A stretch of DNA of 64,000 nucleotides from Bacteroidaceae bacterium (lineage in GTDB: Bacteria; Bacteroidota; Bacteroidia; Bacteroidales; Bacteroidaceae), in the NCBI GenBank assembly GCA_017552435.1, contig JAFZPZ010000127.1:108835-172834 (forward strand), read 5' to 3'. The stretch's first letter is position 1. The number at the start of each line of letters is the position of its first letter. Positions 53,002 to 61,841 of this stretch are shown in pieces. The notes beneath the pieces were generated by a model. It searched no databases and was not told the DNA's origin. It worked only from the letters and a program-made list of their open reading frames with translations. A program made the position numbers and the translations under genes.

Positions 53002-54168
53002 ATGAAGTGTCAAGAAAGATTTCAAGAAATCTACAAGCGTGAGCCGGAGGCCCTTGCCTTCTGCCCCTATCGTGTCTGCCCCATTGGTGCACACAGCGAT
53101 GCCAATCTCGGCAAGATAACCGGTCTTGCCATCGACAAAGGCATCCACATCGCCTATAGTCCGAAACTCAACGGCGTTGTGGAGCTCTGTTCCCTGCAGT
53201 TCGACAAACGAGCTCAGTTTCATGTTCGCGATGTGCCGCGCGTGAAATGCGACGACTGGGCGGACTATCTGCGCGGTGCTACCCTCAAGCTTGGAGAACG
53301 CTATCCGCTCACATACGGTCTGAGCGGTGTCATCGAGGGCAGCTTGCCCATCGGTGGTCTGTCATCGTCGGCAGCCGTAGCACTTGTTTTCCTCAAGGCA
53401 CTTTGCCACGTCAACCTCATCCACCCGGAGCCTCTGGAACTGATTATGATGTCTATGGCAGCCGAGAACGATTACGTTGGCGTGAACAGCGGCAAGCTCG
53501 ACCAGAGCTGCGAGGTCTATTCCAAGAAGAACCACCTGCTCTACCTCGACACCAAGACCGACGAATACGAGCTCATCCCTACACATCCCAACATGAAGCC
53601 CTACCGCATCGCCGTCTTCTTCAGCGGAATCGAAAGGACGCTGACAGGCAGCAAGTTCAATATGCGTGTCGATGAGGCGCGTAGTGCTGCCTATGCTTTG
53701 ATGGCTTATGCCGGAATGGAGTACGGCAAATTCGGCGAAGCCAACCTGCGTGCCGTGCCGCGTGAGGTGTACGAGCAGTACAAGGAACGTCTGCCCGAAA
53801 CTTGGCGTCGTCGTGCTGAGCACTGGTACACGGAGTTCGACCGCGTGGAACAAGGAGCTGAGGCTTGGCGTCGCGGCGACTTGGAGACCTACGGCAGACT
53901 CAGTTTCGAGAGCGGACAGAGCAGTATCTCCAATTGGGAAACAGGTTCGCCAGAGCTGAAGATGCTCTATGACATCATGTGTCACACCGACGGCATCTAT
54001 GGCGGACGCTTCAGTGGTGCAGGCTTCAAGGGCTGTTGTATGGCGCTCATTGACCCCGCCTACGAAGCAGCCATCACACGCCAAGTTACCAAGGAATATC
54101 TCGCCGCCTTCCCCCAGCTCGAAGGTAAATACAGTGTTCACATTTGCGAAAGCGCCGACGGACTATAG
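53002..54168 (+). CDS. GHMP family sugar kinase (galactokinase/galacturonokinase-like)
   Basis: 388 aa GHMP kinase. The N-terminal sugar-recognition motif reads PYRVCPIGAHSDANLG, where galactokinase has GRVNLIGEHTDY. The PYRxCPxGAH form resembles galacturonokinases. The ATP loop is PIGGLSSSAAV (about 116-126), and RFSGAGFKGCCMA is the C-terminal GHMP motif 3. It would phosphorylate a sugar at C1. A sugar nucleotidyltransferase gene follows 87 bases downstream, giving a kinase plus nucleotidyltransferase salvage pair. The GH2 enzyme upstream could supply the sugar. Substrate is inferred, with uronic acid or galactose as candidates. Confidence 0.82.
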   Translation: MKCQERFQEIYKREPEALAFCPYRVCPIGAHSDANLGKITGLAIDKGIHIAYSPKLNGVVELCSLQFDKRAQFHVRDVPRVKCDDWADYLRGATLKLGERYPLTYGLSGVIEGSLPIGGLSSSAAVALVFLKALCHVNLIHPEPLELIMMSMAAENDYVGVNSGKLDQSCEVYSKKNHLLYLDTKTDEYELIPTHPNMKPYRIAVFFSGIERTLTGSKFNMRVDEARSAAYALMAYAGMEYGKFGEANLRAVPREVYEQYKERLPETWRRRAEHWYTEFDRVEQGAEAWRRGDLETYGRLSFESGQSSISNWETGSPELKMLYDIMCHTDGIYGGRFSGAGFKGCCMALIDPAYEAAITRQVTKEYLAAFPQLEGKYSVHICESADGL

Positions 54169-54184
54169 ACCCCCTTTCCGCCTG

Positions 54185-54217
54185 CGCCTGAGCAAAGCGA
54201 AGAACCCCCTTCAGGGG
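54185..54217. repeat. Intergenic repeat shared with infB, plus palindrome
   Basis: 54185-54207 is a 23-base word (starting cgcctgagcaaagcga) identical to 59495-59517 inside infB. It runs into cccccttcagggg (54205-54217), a one-mismatch variant of the palindromic unit seen after the giant genes. Confidence 0.8.
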
Positions 54218-54222
54218 AACAT

Positions 54223-54250
54223 TTTTGAATTTTGAATTTTATAATTTTGA
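54223..54250. repeat. Heptamer-period array before the nucleotidyltransferase
   Basis: Four 7-bp units: ttttgaa twice, ttttata, attttga. They end five bases before the start codon at 54256, where a ribosome binding site would be expected. Confidence 0.65.
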
Positions 54251-54255
54251 ATTTA

Positions 54256-54999
54256 ATGAAATGTCTCATTCTTGCAGCGGGCTATGCTACCCGCCTCTAT
54301 CCTCTTACTGAGAATTTCCCGAAGCCGCTCCTGAAAGTGGGCGACAAGACCATCCTTGACTGGCTCATTGATGACATAGACGGTGCAGGTTTGGTCGATG
54401 AATACATCGTTATCTCCAACCACAAGTTTGCCCATCACTTCCAGGAATGGGCTGCCACGAAGACGCAAAAAGTGACTGTCGTGGATGACGGCACTTCTAC
54501 CAACGAGACCCGCCTCGGAGCCGTTCGCGACATACAGTTCGCCATCGACCAGCTCGGCTTCGACGACGACATGCTCGTCATTGCCGGTGACAATCTGTTG
54601 GACTTCAGCCTGCAACGCTTCGTCCGTTATGCCCACGAGAAGCAGACCTCCTGCATCATGCGTTTCTGGGAAAAGGATGAAAAGCGTTTGCAGAAATGCG
54701 GCGTAGTGACCATCGACCCCGACGACCGCGTACTCCACATGGTCGAGAAGCCGTCCGTACCAGAAAGCCACTGGTGCTGCCCGCCTTTCTACTATTATAC
54801 CCGCGAGGATGCCCGCCTCGTCCAGAAAGGCATCGAGAGCGGCTGCGGCGTGGATGCCCCGGGCAGCTACATCGCCTGGCTCTGCACCCAGACATCTGTC
54901 CATGCTATGGAAATGCCGGGCCGTCGCTACGACATCGGCAACCTGCAGAGCTACGAGCAGGTCCAGAAGGACTATCGCGGCATCACCTCCGCACACTGA
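54256..54999 (+). CDS. Sugar-1-phosphate nucleotidyltransferase
   Basis: 247 aa from the ATG at 54256; an in-frame TTG at 54232 lies in the repeat. The nucleotide-binding N-terminus CLILAAGYATRLYPLTENFP followed by KPLL is the classic signature (GxGTRL variant, here GYATRL). VIAGDNLLDF is the metal-binding Asp segment and VEKPSVP the sugar-phosphate Glu-Lys motif. It has no left-handed beta-helix acyltransferase tail. It should make an NDP-sugar from a sugar 1-phosphate, fitting the GHMP kinase upstream. Base (UTP, GTP or dTTP) and sugar are unknown. Confidence 0.87.
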   Translation: MKCLILAAGYATRLYPLTENFPKPLLKVGDKTILDWLIDDIDGAGLVDEYIVISNHKFAHHFQEWAATKTQKVTVVDDGTSTNETRLGAVRDIQFAIDQLGFDDDMLVIAGDNLLDFSLQRFVRYAHEKQTSCIMRFWEKDEKRLQKCGVVTIDPDDRVLHMVEKPSVPESHWCCPPFYYYTREDARLVQKGIESGCGVDAPGSYIAWLCTQTSVHAMEMPGRRYDIGNLQSYEQVQKDYRGITSAH

Positions 55000-55007
55000 A
55001 TCGAAAT

Positions 55008-55442
55008 ATGATGGACAAGGATTTCGATTACGGAAAACTTCCTTACGGCTGGGCGATGTGCTACCTGTCGGAGTGCAGCCGCAAGGAGGAGTGCATGCGC
55101 TATCAGGTGTGTCTGTCGGCACAATGTACCAAGAACCAATGCGTGCTGCCCACAGTGCTGCGGGAGGGAGAATGCCCGTACTTCCACCCGATTCGGAAAG
55201 TCCGGGTGGCGATAGGTTTCAAGGGCATTTTCCGGGAGGTGAAGGAAAGGGACCATTCCGAGATACGTAGGAGGATAGCAAACTACTTGGGTCGCGGCGG
55301 CACGTACTACCGTTACCGTAACGGCGAGAGATCGCTGACGCCCAAGCAGCAGGAGTGGATCAGGCAGCTTTTCCGCCGCTACGGCTATACGGAAGAAGTG
55401 GTGTTCGACCGCTACGAAACTATCTATGACATAAGGGATTAG
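55008..55442 (+). CDS. DUF6078-like cysteine-rich small protein
   Basis: 144 aa from the first of two adjacent ATGs (55008, 55011). The N-terminal half has six or more cysteines: WAMCYLSECSRKEECMRYQ, then CLSAQCTKNQC and GECPYFHP. The spacing suggests a metal or Fe-S site. The second half is basic, with GGTYYRYRNGER and LFRRYGY. I associate it with the DUF6078 family of Bacteroidetes by the FDYGKLPYGWAMC start and the cysteine pattern, with moderate certainty. Function unknown. It follows the nucleotidyltransferase stop by eight bases. Confidence 0.65.
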   Translation: MMDKDFDYGKLPYGWAMCYLSECSRKEECMRYQVCLSAQCTKNQCVLPTVLREGECPYFHPIRKVRVAIGFKGIFREVKERDHSEIRRRIANYLGRGGTYYRYRNGERSLTPKQQEWIRQLFRRYGYTEEVVFDRYETIYDIRD

Positions 55443-55477
55443 ACGCTGTCAAAACCATTGACGCGCATCACCAGTTC

Positions 55478-55569
55478 TTACCGCTATATTGGTAATGGCA
55501 TTACCAGTATAGTGGCGATGTGTTTACCAGTATAGTGGAAGTGATGTTACCAGTATAGTGGTAGCAATC
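55478..55569. repeat. 23-bp-period tandem array
   Basis: Four units of exactly 23 bp start at 55478, 55501, 55524 and 55547. Each opens with a 15-base core, ttaccagtatagtgg in the last three and ttaccgctatattgg in the first, followed by eight unrelated bases. A weaker fifth copy (caccatctatatggtaa) follows to about 55588. The core is an imperfect palindrome centred on TATA. Confidence 0.88.
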
Positions 55570-55684
55570 GCACCATCTATATGGTAATTTCGGGTTCTAT
55601 GTATTCATGAAAAATATCTTTTCTAGCTGCAATAATTTCGCCGTTCGTACGTTATATATAATAAAAGGTATAACTATAACGAAA

Positions 55685-56776
55685 ATGAAACAAACCATTA
55701 TCACCGTACTGTTAGCCCTCGTCACAATGGCGGGCTGTAAGCAAGAGACAAAGGAACAGGAACACGTATTCGTCCCTGTAGTTAATGACACAATCGATTT
55801 CGTGATAGAAGGAACGGCCAGCGAAGGATCCGACACCATCTATTTCGACGAACGGCCGTATGTGGGTTACAAGGAGTATCCCGTCGAAGACGGAAAGTTC
55901 CGCTTCTGTGTCCGTCAACCTCTGCATAAATTCCTGCAGATAGAGGACGGGGAAAACGGCTGGATGGTGATTATCGTGGATAGTATGCCGGCTCGCATCA
56001 CTGTCGATTTCCGCACAAATAAAGTGGTGGAAGGTTCGCCGCTCAACTTGCGCTTCAACCAATACCGGCTTGCGATGGACAGCATCGAACACGAGATGGA
56101 ACAGCACATGGAGGATGAAGACCGCACCATCTACGACTCGTTGGACCAGAAGTATAAAGATGTCGAATGGAAGAGCGTCATCGAGAACTTTGACAATGTG
56201 ATTCCTGTCTATGTCCTCTCTTTGAATGGTCAGGCAGTTATGTATGCTCCCGAAAAGCTGGCCGAGTGCATGAATGAGGAATATGCCTTTGCCCACCATC
56301 CCGACATGGAGAAGGTGTGGAAATACTATTGGGCGATGGAGAAGCGGCTGCCTGGTCAGGACTATCACGAATTGGAGTTGCCCGACACGACAGGAACCGT
56401 TCACCGACTCTCGGAATACGTTGGTCAGGGTAATTATGTATTGCTTGATTTCTGGGCTTCGTGGTGCGGTCCCTGCATGGGCTCTATGCCTATGATGAAG
56501 GAGATACACAATTCCTATGCCAGCAAAGGCCTCCAAATCATAGGCATCTCGTTCGACTCAGAGCGCGACAAGTGGCTCTCCGCCATCAAGCGCCTTGAAC
56601 TTCCCTGGCTGCAACTCTCCGATTTGAAAGGCTGGGATTCAGCGGGCTCAGATATTTATGGCGTTCGCGCTATCCCTGAAATTGTCCTTATCGACCCCGA
56701 CGGAAAGATTATTGCAACAGGCCTACGCGAAGAGGAACTGAAAGCGAAACTGGCAGGAATCTTCAATGAAAAATAA
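55685..56776 (+). CDS. TlpA-like thiol-disulfide lipoprotein with N-terminal DUF4369-like domain
   Basis: 363 aa. The ATG at 55685 gives a lipoprotein signal (LALVTMAGC, Cys18); an earlier in-frame ATG at 55607 would bury it. Residues about 35-130 are a beta-rich DUF4369-like domain. A helical region follows, then a thioredoxin-fold domain with FWASWCGPCMGSMPMM (C261, C264) and the cis-Pro in VRAIPEIVLID. Anchored at the outer or inner membrane facing the periplasm, it probably keeps client cysteines reduced. No promoter of the usual form was found between the 23-bp array and the gene. Confidence 0.9.
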   Translation: MKQTIITVLLALVTMAGCKQETKEQEHVFVPVVNDTIDFVIEGTASEGSDTIYFDERPYVGYKEYPVEDGKFRFCVRQPLHKFLQIEDGENGWMVIIVDSMPARITVDFRTNKVVEGSPLNLRFNQYRLAMDSIEHEMEQHMEDEDRTIYDSLDQKYKDVEWKSVIENFDNVIPVYVLSLNGQAVMYAPEKLAECMNEEYAFAHHPDMEKVWKYYWAMEKRLPGQDYHELELPDTTGTVHRLSEYVGQGNYVLLDFWASWCGPCMGSMPMMKEIHNSYASKGLQIIGISFDSERDKWLSAIKRLELPWLQLSDLKGWDSAGSDIYGVRAIPEIVLIDPDGKIIATGLREEELKAKLAGIFNEK

Positions 56777-57000
56777 AGCATTGAAGCGAACCATCATTAC
56801 CGCAAACCGGGTAAAGATAGAAAACCTGCCATGAACATGCCAGTAATCACCCTCGTTGGGTGGCGATTTTCAGATGCGTTTGAGTTCTGGTCAACAACAT
56901 AGAGGTCACCATCTATGTCAAAAAGAGGATTTTTCCAATAGAATACAGCGGTTTTTGCCATTTTTCTGCCTTATTATTTGCACGTTTCGTAGAAATAGCA

Positions 57001-57008
57001 TACCTTTG
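57001..57008 (+). promoter_or_regulatory. -7 promoter element of rimP-nusA-infB operon
   Basis: TACCTTTG, 76 bases before the rimP ATG. It is the only clear promoter for the operon. Confidence 0.68.
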
Positions 57009-57023
57009 CACGCTGAAAGATGT

Positions 57024-57053
57024 AAGTGAGGGGCCCCAGAGAGTTCCTCACTT
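57024..57053 (+). promoter_or_regulatory. Terminator-like hairpin in the rimP leader
   Basis: A perfect 8-bp stem (aagtgagg 57024-57031, cctcactt 57046-57053) has a 14-base loop containing ggcccc, followed by a T-rich stretch. It lies between the promoter and the rimP ATG, so it could act as an attenuator or a protein-binding site. Confidence 0.55.
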
Positions 57054-57083
57054 TTCTTTATAAACCTAAAAACACTTGAATTC

Positions 57084-57551
57084 ATGATCAGCAAAAGTGT
57101 AGTACAACAGGCCGTAGAGGAATGGCTTGAAGGCAAAGAGTATTTCTTGGTAGACATCAGCATCAGTCCTGATGACCGCATCGTGGTGGAGATAGACCAC
57201 CAAGACGGCGTGTGGATCGAGGACTGTGCAGATCTGAGCCGTCACATTGAGTCGCGCCTGAGTCGCGATGAGGAGGACTATGAACTGGAGGTGGGCAGCG
57301 CCGGACTGGGCCAGCCTTTCCGCGTTCGTCGTCAGTACGAGATTCATATCGGTAAGGAAGTCGAGACGCAGTTGCACGACGGACATAAGTTCCGTGGCAC
57401 ATTGCTGAGCGTCGGCGATGATGGTTTCCAGCTGAGCATCGTTCAGAAGGTGAAGGAAGAAGGCAAGAAGCGCCCCGTCACCAAGGAGGTTCCCACCGAC
57501 TTCCGCTTCGCCGATGTGGCTTACACCAAATACCTGATTAAGGTGAAATAA
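57084..57551 (+). CDS. rimP: Ribosome maturation factor RimP
   Basis: 155 aa factor for 30S subunit assembly. EYFLVDISISPDDRIVVEID matches the N-terminal alpha/beta domain, and IEDCADLSRHIESRL and YELEVGSAGLGQPF the family signature (E-V-S-S-P-G variant). The C-terminal SH3-like barrel is ELQ/RGTLLSVG and the following strands. It is followed after 16 bases by nusA, the standard order. Confidence 0.95.
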   Translation: MISKSVVQQAVEEWLEGKEYFLVDISISPDDRIVVEIDHQDGVWIEDCADLSRHIESRLSRDEEDYELEVGSAGLGQPFRVRRQYEIHIGKEVETQLHDGHKFRGTLLSVGDDGFQLSIVQKVKEEGKKRPVTKEVPTDFRFADVAYTKYLIKVK

Positions 57552-57567
57552 TACAAAACACAATATA

Positions 57568-58830
57568 ATGGCAAAGAAAACACAATCAAAAGAGGCGATA
57601 AACATGATAGAGGTTTTCGCCGACTTCAAGGAGAAGAACAACATCGATCGCGCTACGCTGGTGAGCGTGCTGGAGGAATGCTTCCGCAACGTCATCGCCA
57701 AGATGCACGGCACCGATGAGAACTACGACATCATTGTCAATCCCGACAAGGGCGACTTCGAGATTTACCACAACCGCGTCGTTGTGCCCGATGGTGAAGT
57801 GAATGACCCAAACAAGGAAATCGCCTTGAGCGAGGCGCAGCAGATAGAGGACGACTACGAGATAGGAGAGGAAGTGAGCCAGCGTGTTGATATGTCCGAA
57901 TTCGGCCGTCGTGCCATTCTGCAGCTGCGCCAGACACTCGCCAGCCGCATCATGGAGTTGGAATATGACTCCCTCTACAACCAATATAAGGACCGCGAGG
58001 GTGAAGTCATCAGCGCCGAAGTCTATCAGACTTGGAAACGCGAGACTCTTCTTATGGACGAAGAGGGCAACGAACTGCTGCTGCCCCGTCAGGAACAAAT
58101 TCCTGGCGACTTCTTCCGTAAAGGTGAGACCACTCGTGCCGTCATCTCCCGTGTAGAGAACACTGGCGGCAAGCCCCGCATCATCCTGAGCCGCACAGAC
58201 CCTGCTTTCCTGCAGCGCATGCTGGAGGCTGAGGTACCTGAGATACAGGACGGCCTCATCACCATTCACAAGATTGCACGCATCCCGGGCGAACGTGCCA
58301 AGATTGCTGTGGAGAGCTACGATGACCGCATCGATCCTGTAGGTGCCTGTGTCGGCGTAAAGGGTAGCCGTCTGCGCGGCATCGTTCACGAACTGCGAGG
58401 TGAGAATATCGACGTGGTTACTTGGACTTCCAACATTCAACTCATGATAACCCGTGCCCTCAACCCTGCACGCGTCAACAGCGTTGTCCTCAATGAAGAG
58501 GAACGCAAGGCCGAGGTATTCCTTGATCCGGACCAGGTATCACTTGCTATCGGTAAGGGCGGTCTGAACATCAAACTGGCCAGCATGCTTGTAGGCTATA
58601 CCATTGATGTCTTCCGTGAAGTCGATAATGATGTCGATGACGAAGACGTAAGCCTCGACGAATTTACCGATGCCATCGAACCCTGGATTATCGATGAACT
58701 CAAGAAGATTGGCTTCGAGACGGCTCGTGGCGTGCTGAGTGCACAGCGTGACATGATTGTGCAGAATGCCGACCTCGAGGAAGAGACTGTGGACGAAGTG
58801 CTGCGCATCCTGCAGGCCGAGTTCGAATAG
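57568..58830 (+). CDS. nusA: Transcription termination/antitermination protein NusA
   Basis: 420 aa RNA polymerase-binding factor acting in pausing, termination and antitermination. An N-terminal polymerase-binding domain (1-125) is followed by the S1 domain (about 130-200; GEVISAEVYQTWKRE), KH1 (about 230-300; DPVGACVGVKGSRLRGIVHEL with ENIDVV) and KH2 (about 300-375; LAIGKGGLNIKLAS). The C-terminal acidic repeats found in proteobacteria are absent. Middle gene of rimP-nusA-infB. Confidence 0.97.
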   Translation: MAKKTQSKEAINMIEVFADFKEKNNIDRATLVSVLEECFRNVIAKMHGTDENYDIIVNPDKGDFEIYHNRVVVPDGEVNDPNKEIALSEAQQIEDDYEIGEEVSQRVDMSEFGRRAILQLRQTLASRIMELEYDSLYNQYKDREGEVISAEVYQTWKRETLLMDEEGNELLLPRQEQIPGDFFRKGETTRAVISRVENTGGKPRIILSRTDPAFLQRMLEAEVPEIQDGLITIHKIARIPGERAKIAVESYDDRIDPVGACVGVKGSRLRGIVHELRGENIDVVTWTSNIQLMITRALNPARVNSVVLNEEERKAEVFLDPDQVSLAIGKGGLNIKLASMLVGYTIDVFREVDNDVDDEDVSLDEFTDAIEPWIIDELKKIGFETARGVLSAQRDMIVQNADLEEETVDEVLRILQAEFE

Positions 58831-58846
58831 ACATTATTTATCACCC

Positions 58847-58881
58847 TTAATTCTTAACTCTTAACTCTTCATTCTACACTC
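58847..58881. repeat. Heptamer-period array upstream of infB
   Basis: Five 7-bp units: ttaattc, ttaactc, ttaactc, ttcattc, tacactc, then ttatata leading into the infB ATG. No Shine-Dalgarno-like sequence is seen between nusA and infB. Confidence 0.72.
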
Positions 58882-58887
58882 TTATAT

Positions 58888-61797
58888 ATGAGCATCAGAT
58901 TAAACAAAGTAACCAAAGAGTTCAATATCGGACTGCAGACTGCTGTTGAATTCCTCCAGAAGAAAGGTTTCAGCGAAGTTGAAGCCAACCCCAACTTTAA
59001 GATTACCGAGGAACAATATAGTGCGCTGCAGAGTGAGTTTAGCTCCGACAAAGGACTGCGGAACGAGGCTACGCAACTCATACAGCAACACATCGGCCAG
59101 ACGAAGACTAAGGAACGCAAGGAACCCAAGCCAAAGCCTGTGGAAGAGGTGCAGATAGAGACGCCCCAAATCACCGGTCCAAAAATTCTGGGACGCATCG
59201 ACCTGGGTGGCAAGACTTCTGAAACAGCCAAAACAGAACAGGCTTCAGAGACAAAGCCTAAGGAGAAACCTGCTAAAGCGGAAGAAAAAAAGCCTGAACC
59301 AACTCCTGTTGAAGAGAAAGAGGTTAAGCCCGCTACGAAAAAGAAGGCCGCAGCCTCGAAAGCTATCCAACCAGAGTCCGAGCAAAAAGAAACTGAAGCA
59401 CCGACTCCTCAGCCCCAACAAGACAAGAAGCCTGTCGTTCAGGAAGAAGAGTCTGCTGTTTCGCCTGCGCCAGACGTAATGGAAGCTCCATCTACGCCTG
59501 AGCAAAGCGAAGAACCCATTCCCGCAGAAAAGGAGGAGGAAGAAGAGATCTTCCGTCTTACTCCAGTTGCCAGCGTAACACCCAGTCTGACCATCAAAGG
59601 AAAGATAGACCTGGATAGCCTGAACCAGACTACCCGTCCGAAAAAGAAAACGCACGAGGAGCGTCGCCGCGAACGCAATGCCGCGCAACAGCAGGAAGGG
59701 CAGACTGGAGACCGCAAGAAGCGTCTCCGTCTGGGTAAGGAACGCGTCGATGTCAATGCTGTGGCAAATCAGCAACAGAATGTTCAGAAAAAGAACAGCG
59801 GAAACGGTCAGCAACAAAATCAAAACGCCGGAGGCAAGAACAAGAAGCAGAAAAACCATCCCAAACAGACTCCCATTCAGCCGGAAGTAAGTGACGAAGA
59901 GGTTGCTAAGCAGGTACGCGAGACCTTGGCCCGCCTTACCAACAAAGGTAGCAAAATGGGCAAGGGTGCCAAGTACCGTCGCGAGAAGCGCGAAGCTATC
60001 CGCCAAGGGATGGAGGAGGAACTGGCCAACGAGGCAGCAGAGAGCAAGGTGCTCAAACTGACCGAGTTCGTCACCGCCAACGAGCTTGCCACGATGATGA
60101 ACGTGCCTGTCACCAAGATTATCGCCACCTGCATGAGTATCGGCATCATGGTCAGCATCAATCAGCGTATGGATGCCGAGACCATCAACCTCATCGCAGA
60201 GGAGTTTGGCTTCACCACAGAATATGTCAGCGCAGAGGTTAGTGCTGCTGTCAGTGAAGAAGAGGACGACGAGCAGGATCTCGTACCACGCGCTCCTATC
60301 GTTACGGTTATGGGTCATGTCGATCATGGTAAGACCTCGCTGCTCGACTACATCCGCCAGACCAACGTCATTGCCGGTGAGGCAGGCGGTATCACGCAGC
60401 ACATCGGTGCCTACAACGTCACACTCGACGACGGACGCCATGTGACCTTCCTTGATACGCCTGGTCACGAGGCCTTCACAGCTATGCGTGCCCGTGGTGC
60501 ACAGGTTACCGACATCGCCATCATTATTGTGGCTGCCGACGACGACATCATGCCGCAGACCAAGGAGGCTATCGCGCATGCTACGGCTGCCAACGTGCCC
60601 ATCGTCTTCGCCATTAACAAGATAGATAAGCCCGGAGCCAATCCCGATAAGATAAAAGAAGGCTTGGCTAACATGAATTTCCTCGTCGAGGAATGGGGCG
60701 GCAAGTACCAGAGCCAGGACATTAGTGCCAAGAAGGGTACCGGTGTGGATGAACTTTTGGAGAAGGTGCTTTTGGAAGCTGAGATGCTCGACCTCAAAGC
60801 CAATCCTAACCGCAAGGCCACCGGTTCCATCATCGAATCCAGCTTGGATAAGGGTCGTGGCTATGTGGCTACAGTGCTCGTCAGCAACGGCACCCTGCAT
60901 GTGGGCGACATCCTGCTTGCCGGCACGAACTATGGTCGTGTCAAGGCCATGCTCAACGAACGTGGACAACGTGTGCAGGAAATCGGTCCTTCACAGGCTG
61001 CTACTGTCCTTGGTCTCAATGGCGCACCACAGGCTGGTGATGCTTTCCACGTTATGGAGTCCGACCAGGAGGCACGCGAGATTGCCAACAAGCGCGAACA
61101 GTTGGCTCGCGAGCAGGGCCTGCGCACCATGAAGCGTCGCGGTCTGGAAGAGCTTGCTCACAATATCGCTTTGGGTGGCGTTCAGGAACTCAACCTCATC
61201 GTCAAGGGCGATGTGGATGGCTCTATCGAAGCACTCAGCGACTCGCTCATCAAACTCTCTACGGAGAAGATTCAGGTCAACGTCATCTACAAGGCTGTCG
61301 GTCAGATCAGCGAGAGCGACGTCAACATGGCTGCCGCTGCAGACAACTGCTTCATCGTCGGCTTCCAGGTACGTCCCTCTGCCGCAGCACGTCGTCTGGC
61401 AGATCAGATGGATGTCGATATCCGCCTTTACAGCGTCATCTACGATGCCATCGAGGAGGTGAAGGATGCAATGGAAGGCATGCTCTCGCCCGAGATCAAG
61501 GAAGAAGTGACTGCTCAGGTCGAGGTGCGTCAGGTATATCACATTACCAAGGTGGGTACTGTGGCTGGCGCATACGTCATGGACGGCAAGGTGAGCCGCT
61601 CGAACAAGGCCCGCGTCATCCGCGACGGCATTGTGGTCTTCACCGGAGCCATCAACGCCCTGAAGCGCTTCAAGGACGACGTCAAGGAGGTAAGCACCAA
61701 CTTCGAGTGCGGTATCTCATTGGTAGGTTACAACGACCTGCGCGAAGGCGATATGATTGAGACCTTCCAGGAGATTGAAATCAAAGCAACACTTTGA
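58888..61797 (+). CDS. infB: Translation initiation factor IF-2
   Basis: 969 aa GTPase that places initiator tRNA on the 30S subunit. IF2_N-like start ([20 protein letters not shown]), then a long Lys/Glu/Pro/Gln-rich linker (about 75-330). The G domain has GHVDHGKT (about 474-481), [15 protein letters not shown] and SAKKGTGVD, followed by domains II-IV. The linker contains TPEQSEEP, encoded by a 23-base word identical to an intergenic site at 54185-54207. Length and order are normal for the phylum. Confidence 0.97.
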   Translation: MSIRLNKVTKEFNIGLQTAVEFLQKKGFSEVEANPNFKITEEQYSALQSEFSSDKGLRNEATQLIQQHIGQTKTKERKEPKPKPVEEVQIETPQITGPKILGRIDLGGKTSETAKTEQASETKPKEKPAKAEEKKPEPTPVEEKEVKPATKKKAAASKAIQPESEQKETEAPTPQPQQDKKPVVQEEESAVSPAPDVMEAPSTPEQSEEPIPAEKEEEEEIFRLTPVASVTPSLTIKGKIDLDSLNQTTRPKKKTHEERRRERNAAQQQEGQTGDRKKRLRLGKERVDVNAVANQQQNVQKKNSGNGQQQNQNAGGKNKKQKNHPKQTPIQPEVSDEEVAKQVRETLARLTNKGSKMGKGAKYRREKREAIRQGMEEELANEAAESKVLKLTEFVTANELATMMNVPVTKIIATCMSIGIMVSINQRMDAETINLIAEEFGFTTEYVSAEVSAAVSEEEDDEQDLVPRAPIVTVMGHVDHGKTSLLDYIRQTNVIAGEAGGITQHIGAYNVTLDDGRHVTFLDTPGHEAFTAMRARGAQVTDIAIIIVAADDDIMPQTKEAIAHATAANVPIVFAINKIDKPGANPDKIKEGLANMNFLVEEWGGKYQSQDISAKKGTGVDELLEKVLLEAEMLDLKANPNRKATGSIIESSLDKGRGYVATVLVSNGTLHVGDILLAGTNYGRVKAMLNERGQRVQEIGPSQAATVLGLNGAPQAGDAFHVMESDQEAREIANKREQLAREQGLRTMKRRGLEELAHNIALGGVQELNLIVKGDVDGSIEALSDSLIKLSTEKIQVNVIYKAVGQISESDVNMAAAADNCFIVGFQVRPSAAARRLADQMDVDIRLYSVIYDAIEEVKDAMEGMLSPEIKEEVTAQVEVRQVYHITKVGTVAGAYVMDGKVSRSNKARVIRDGIVVFTGAINALKRFKDDVKEVSTNFECGISLVGYNDLREGDMIETFQEIEIKATL
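59495..59517. repeat. 23-base word in infB identical to an intergenic site
   Basis: Identical to 54185-54207 over 23 bases. Here it encodes part of TPEQSEEP in the disordered linker of IF-2. Confidence 0.85.
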
Positions 61798-61800
61798 TTT

Positions 61801-61835
61801 GGATTAGGGATTAGAGATTAAGGATTAGGGATAGG
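61801..61835. repeat. Heptamer-period array upstream of cvpA
   Basis: Five 7-bp units: ggattag twice, agattaa, ggattag, ggatagg. The array fills the gap between the infB stop and the GTG start at 61842. Confidence 0.75.
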
Positions 61836-61841
61836 ATACGC

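Larger units (their letters stand above)
56777..57083. other. Non-coding region between the TlpA-like gene and rimP
   Basis: 307 bases. It has a possible terminator hairpin (about 56849-56877, atcaccc/gggtggcgat), a catag/ctatg inverted pair (56899-56918), an A/T-rich stretch, then the rimP promoter and leader hairpin. No credible gene. Confidence 0.6.

Noticed and set aside
55478-55588. Possible CRISPR array
   Set aside because: The conserved part is only 15 bases with eight-base intervals, far below CRISPR repeat and spacer sizes, and no cas genes are nearby.
59245-60969. Antisense open frame over infB
   Set aside because: Lies opposite the G domain of IF-2, which is unambiguous; the antisense frame results from codon bias.
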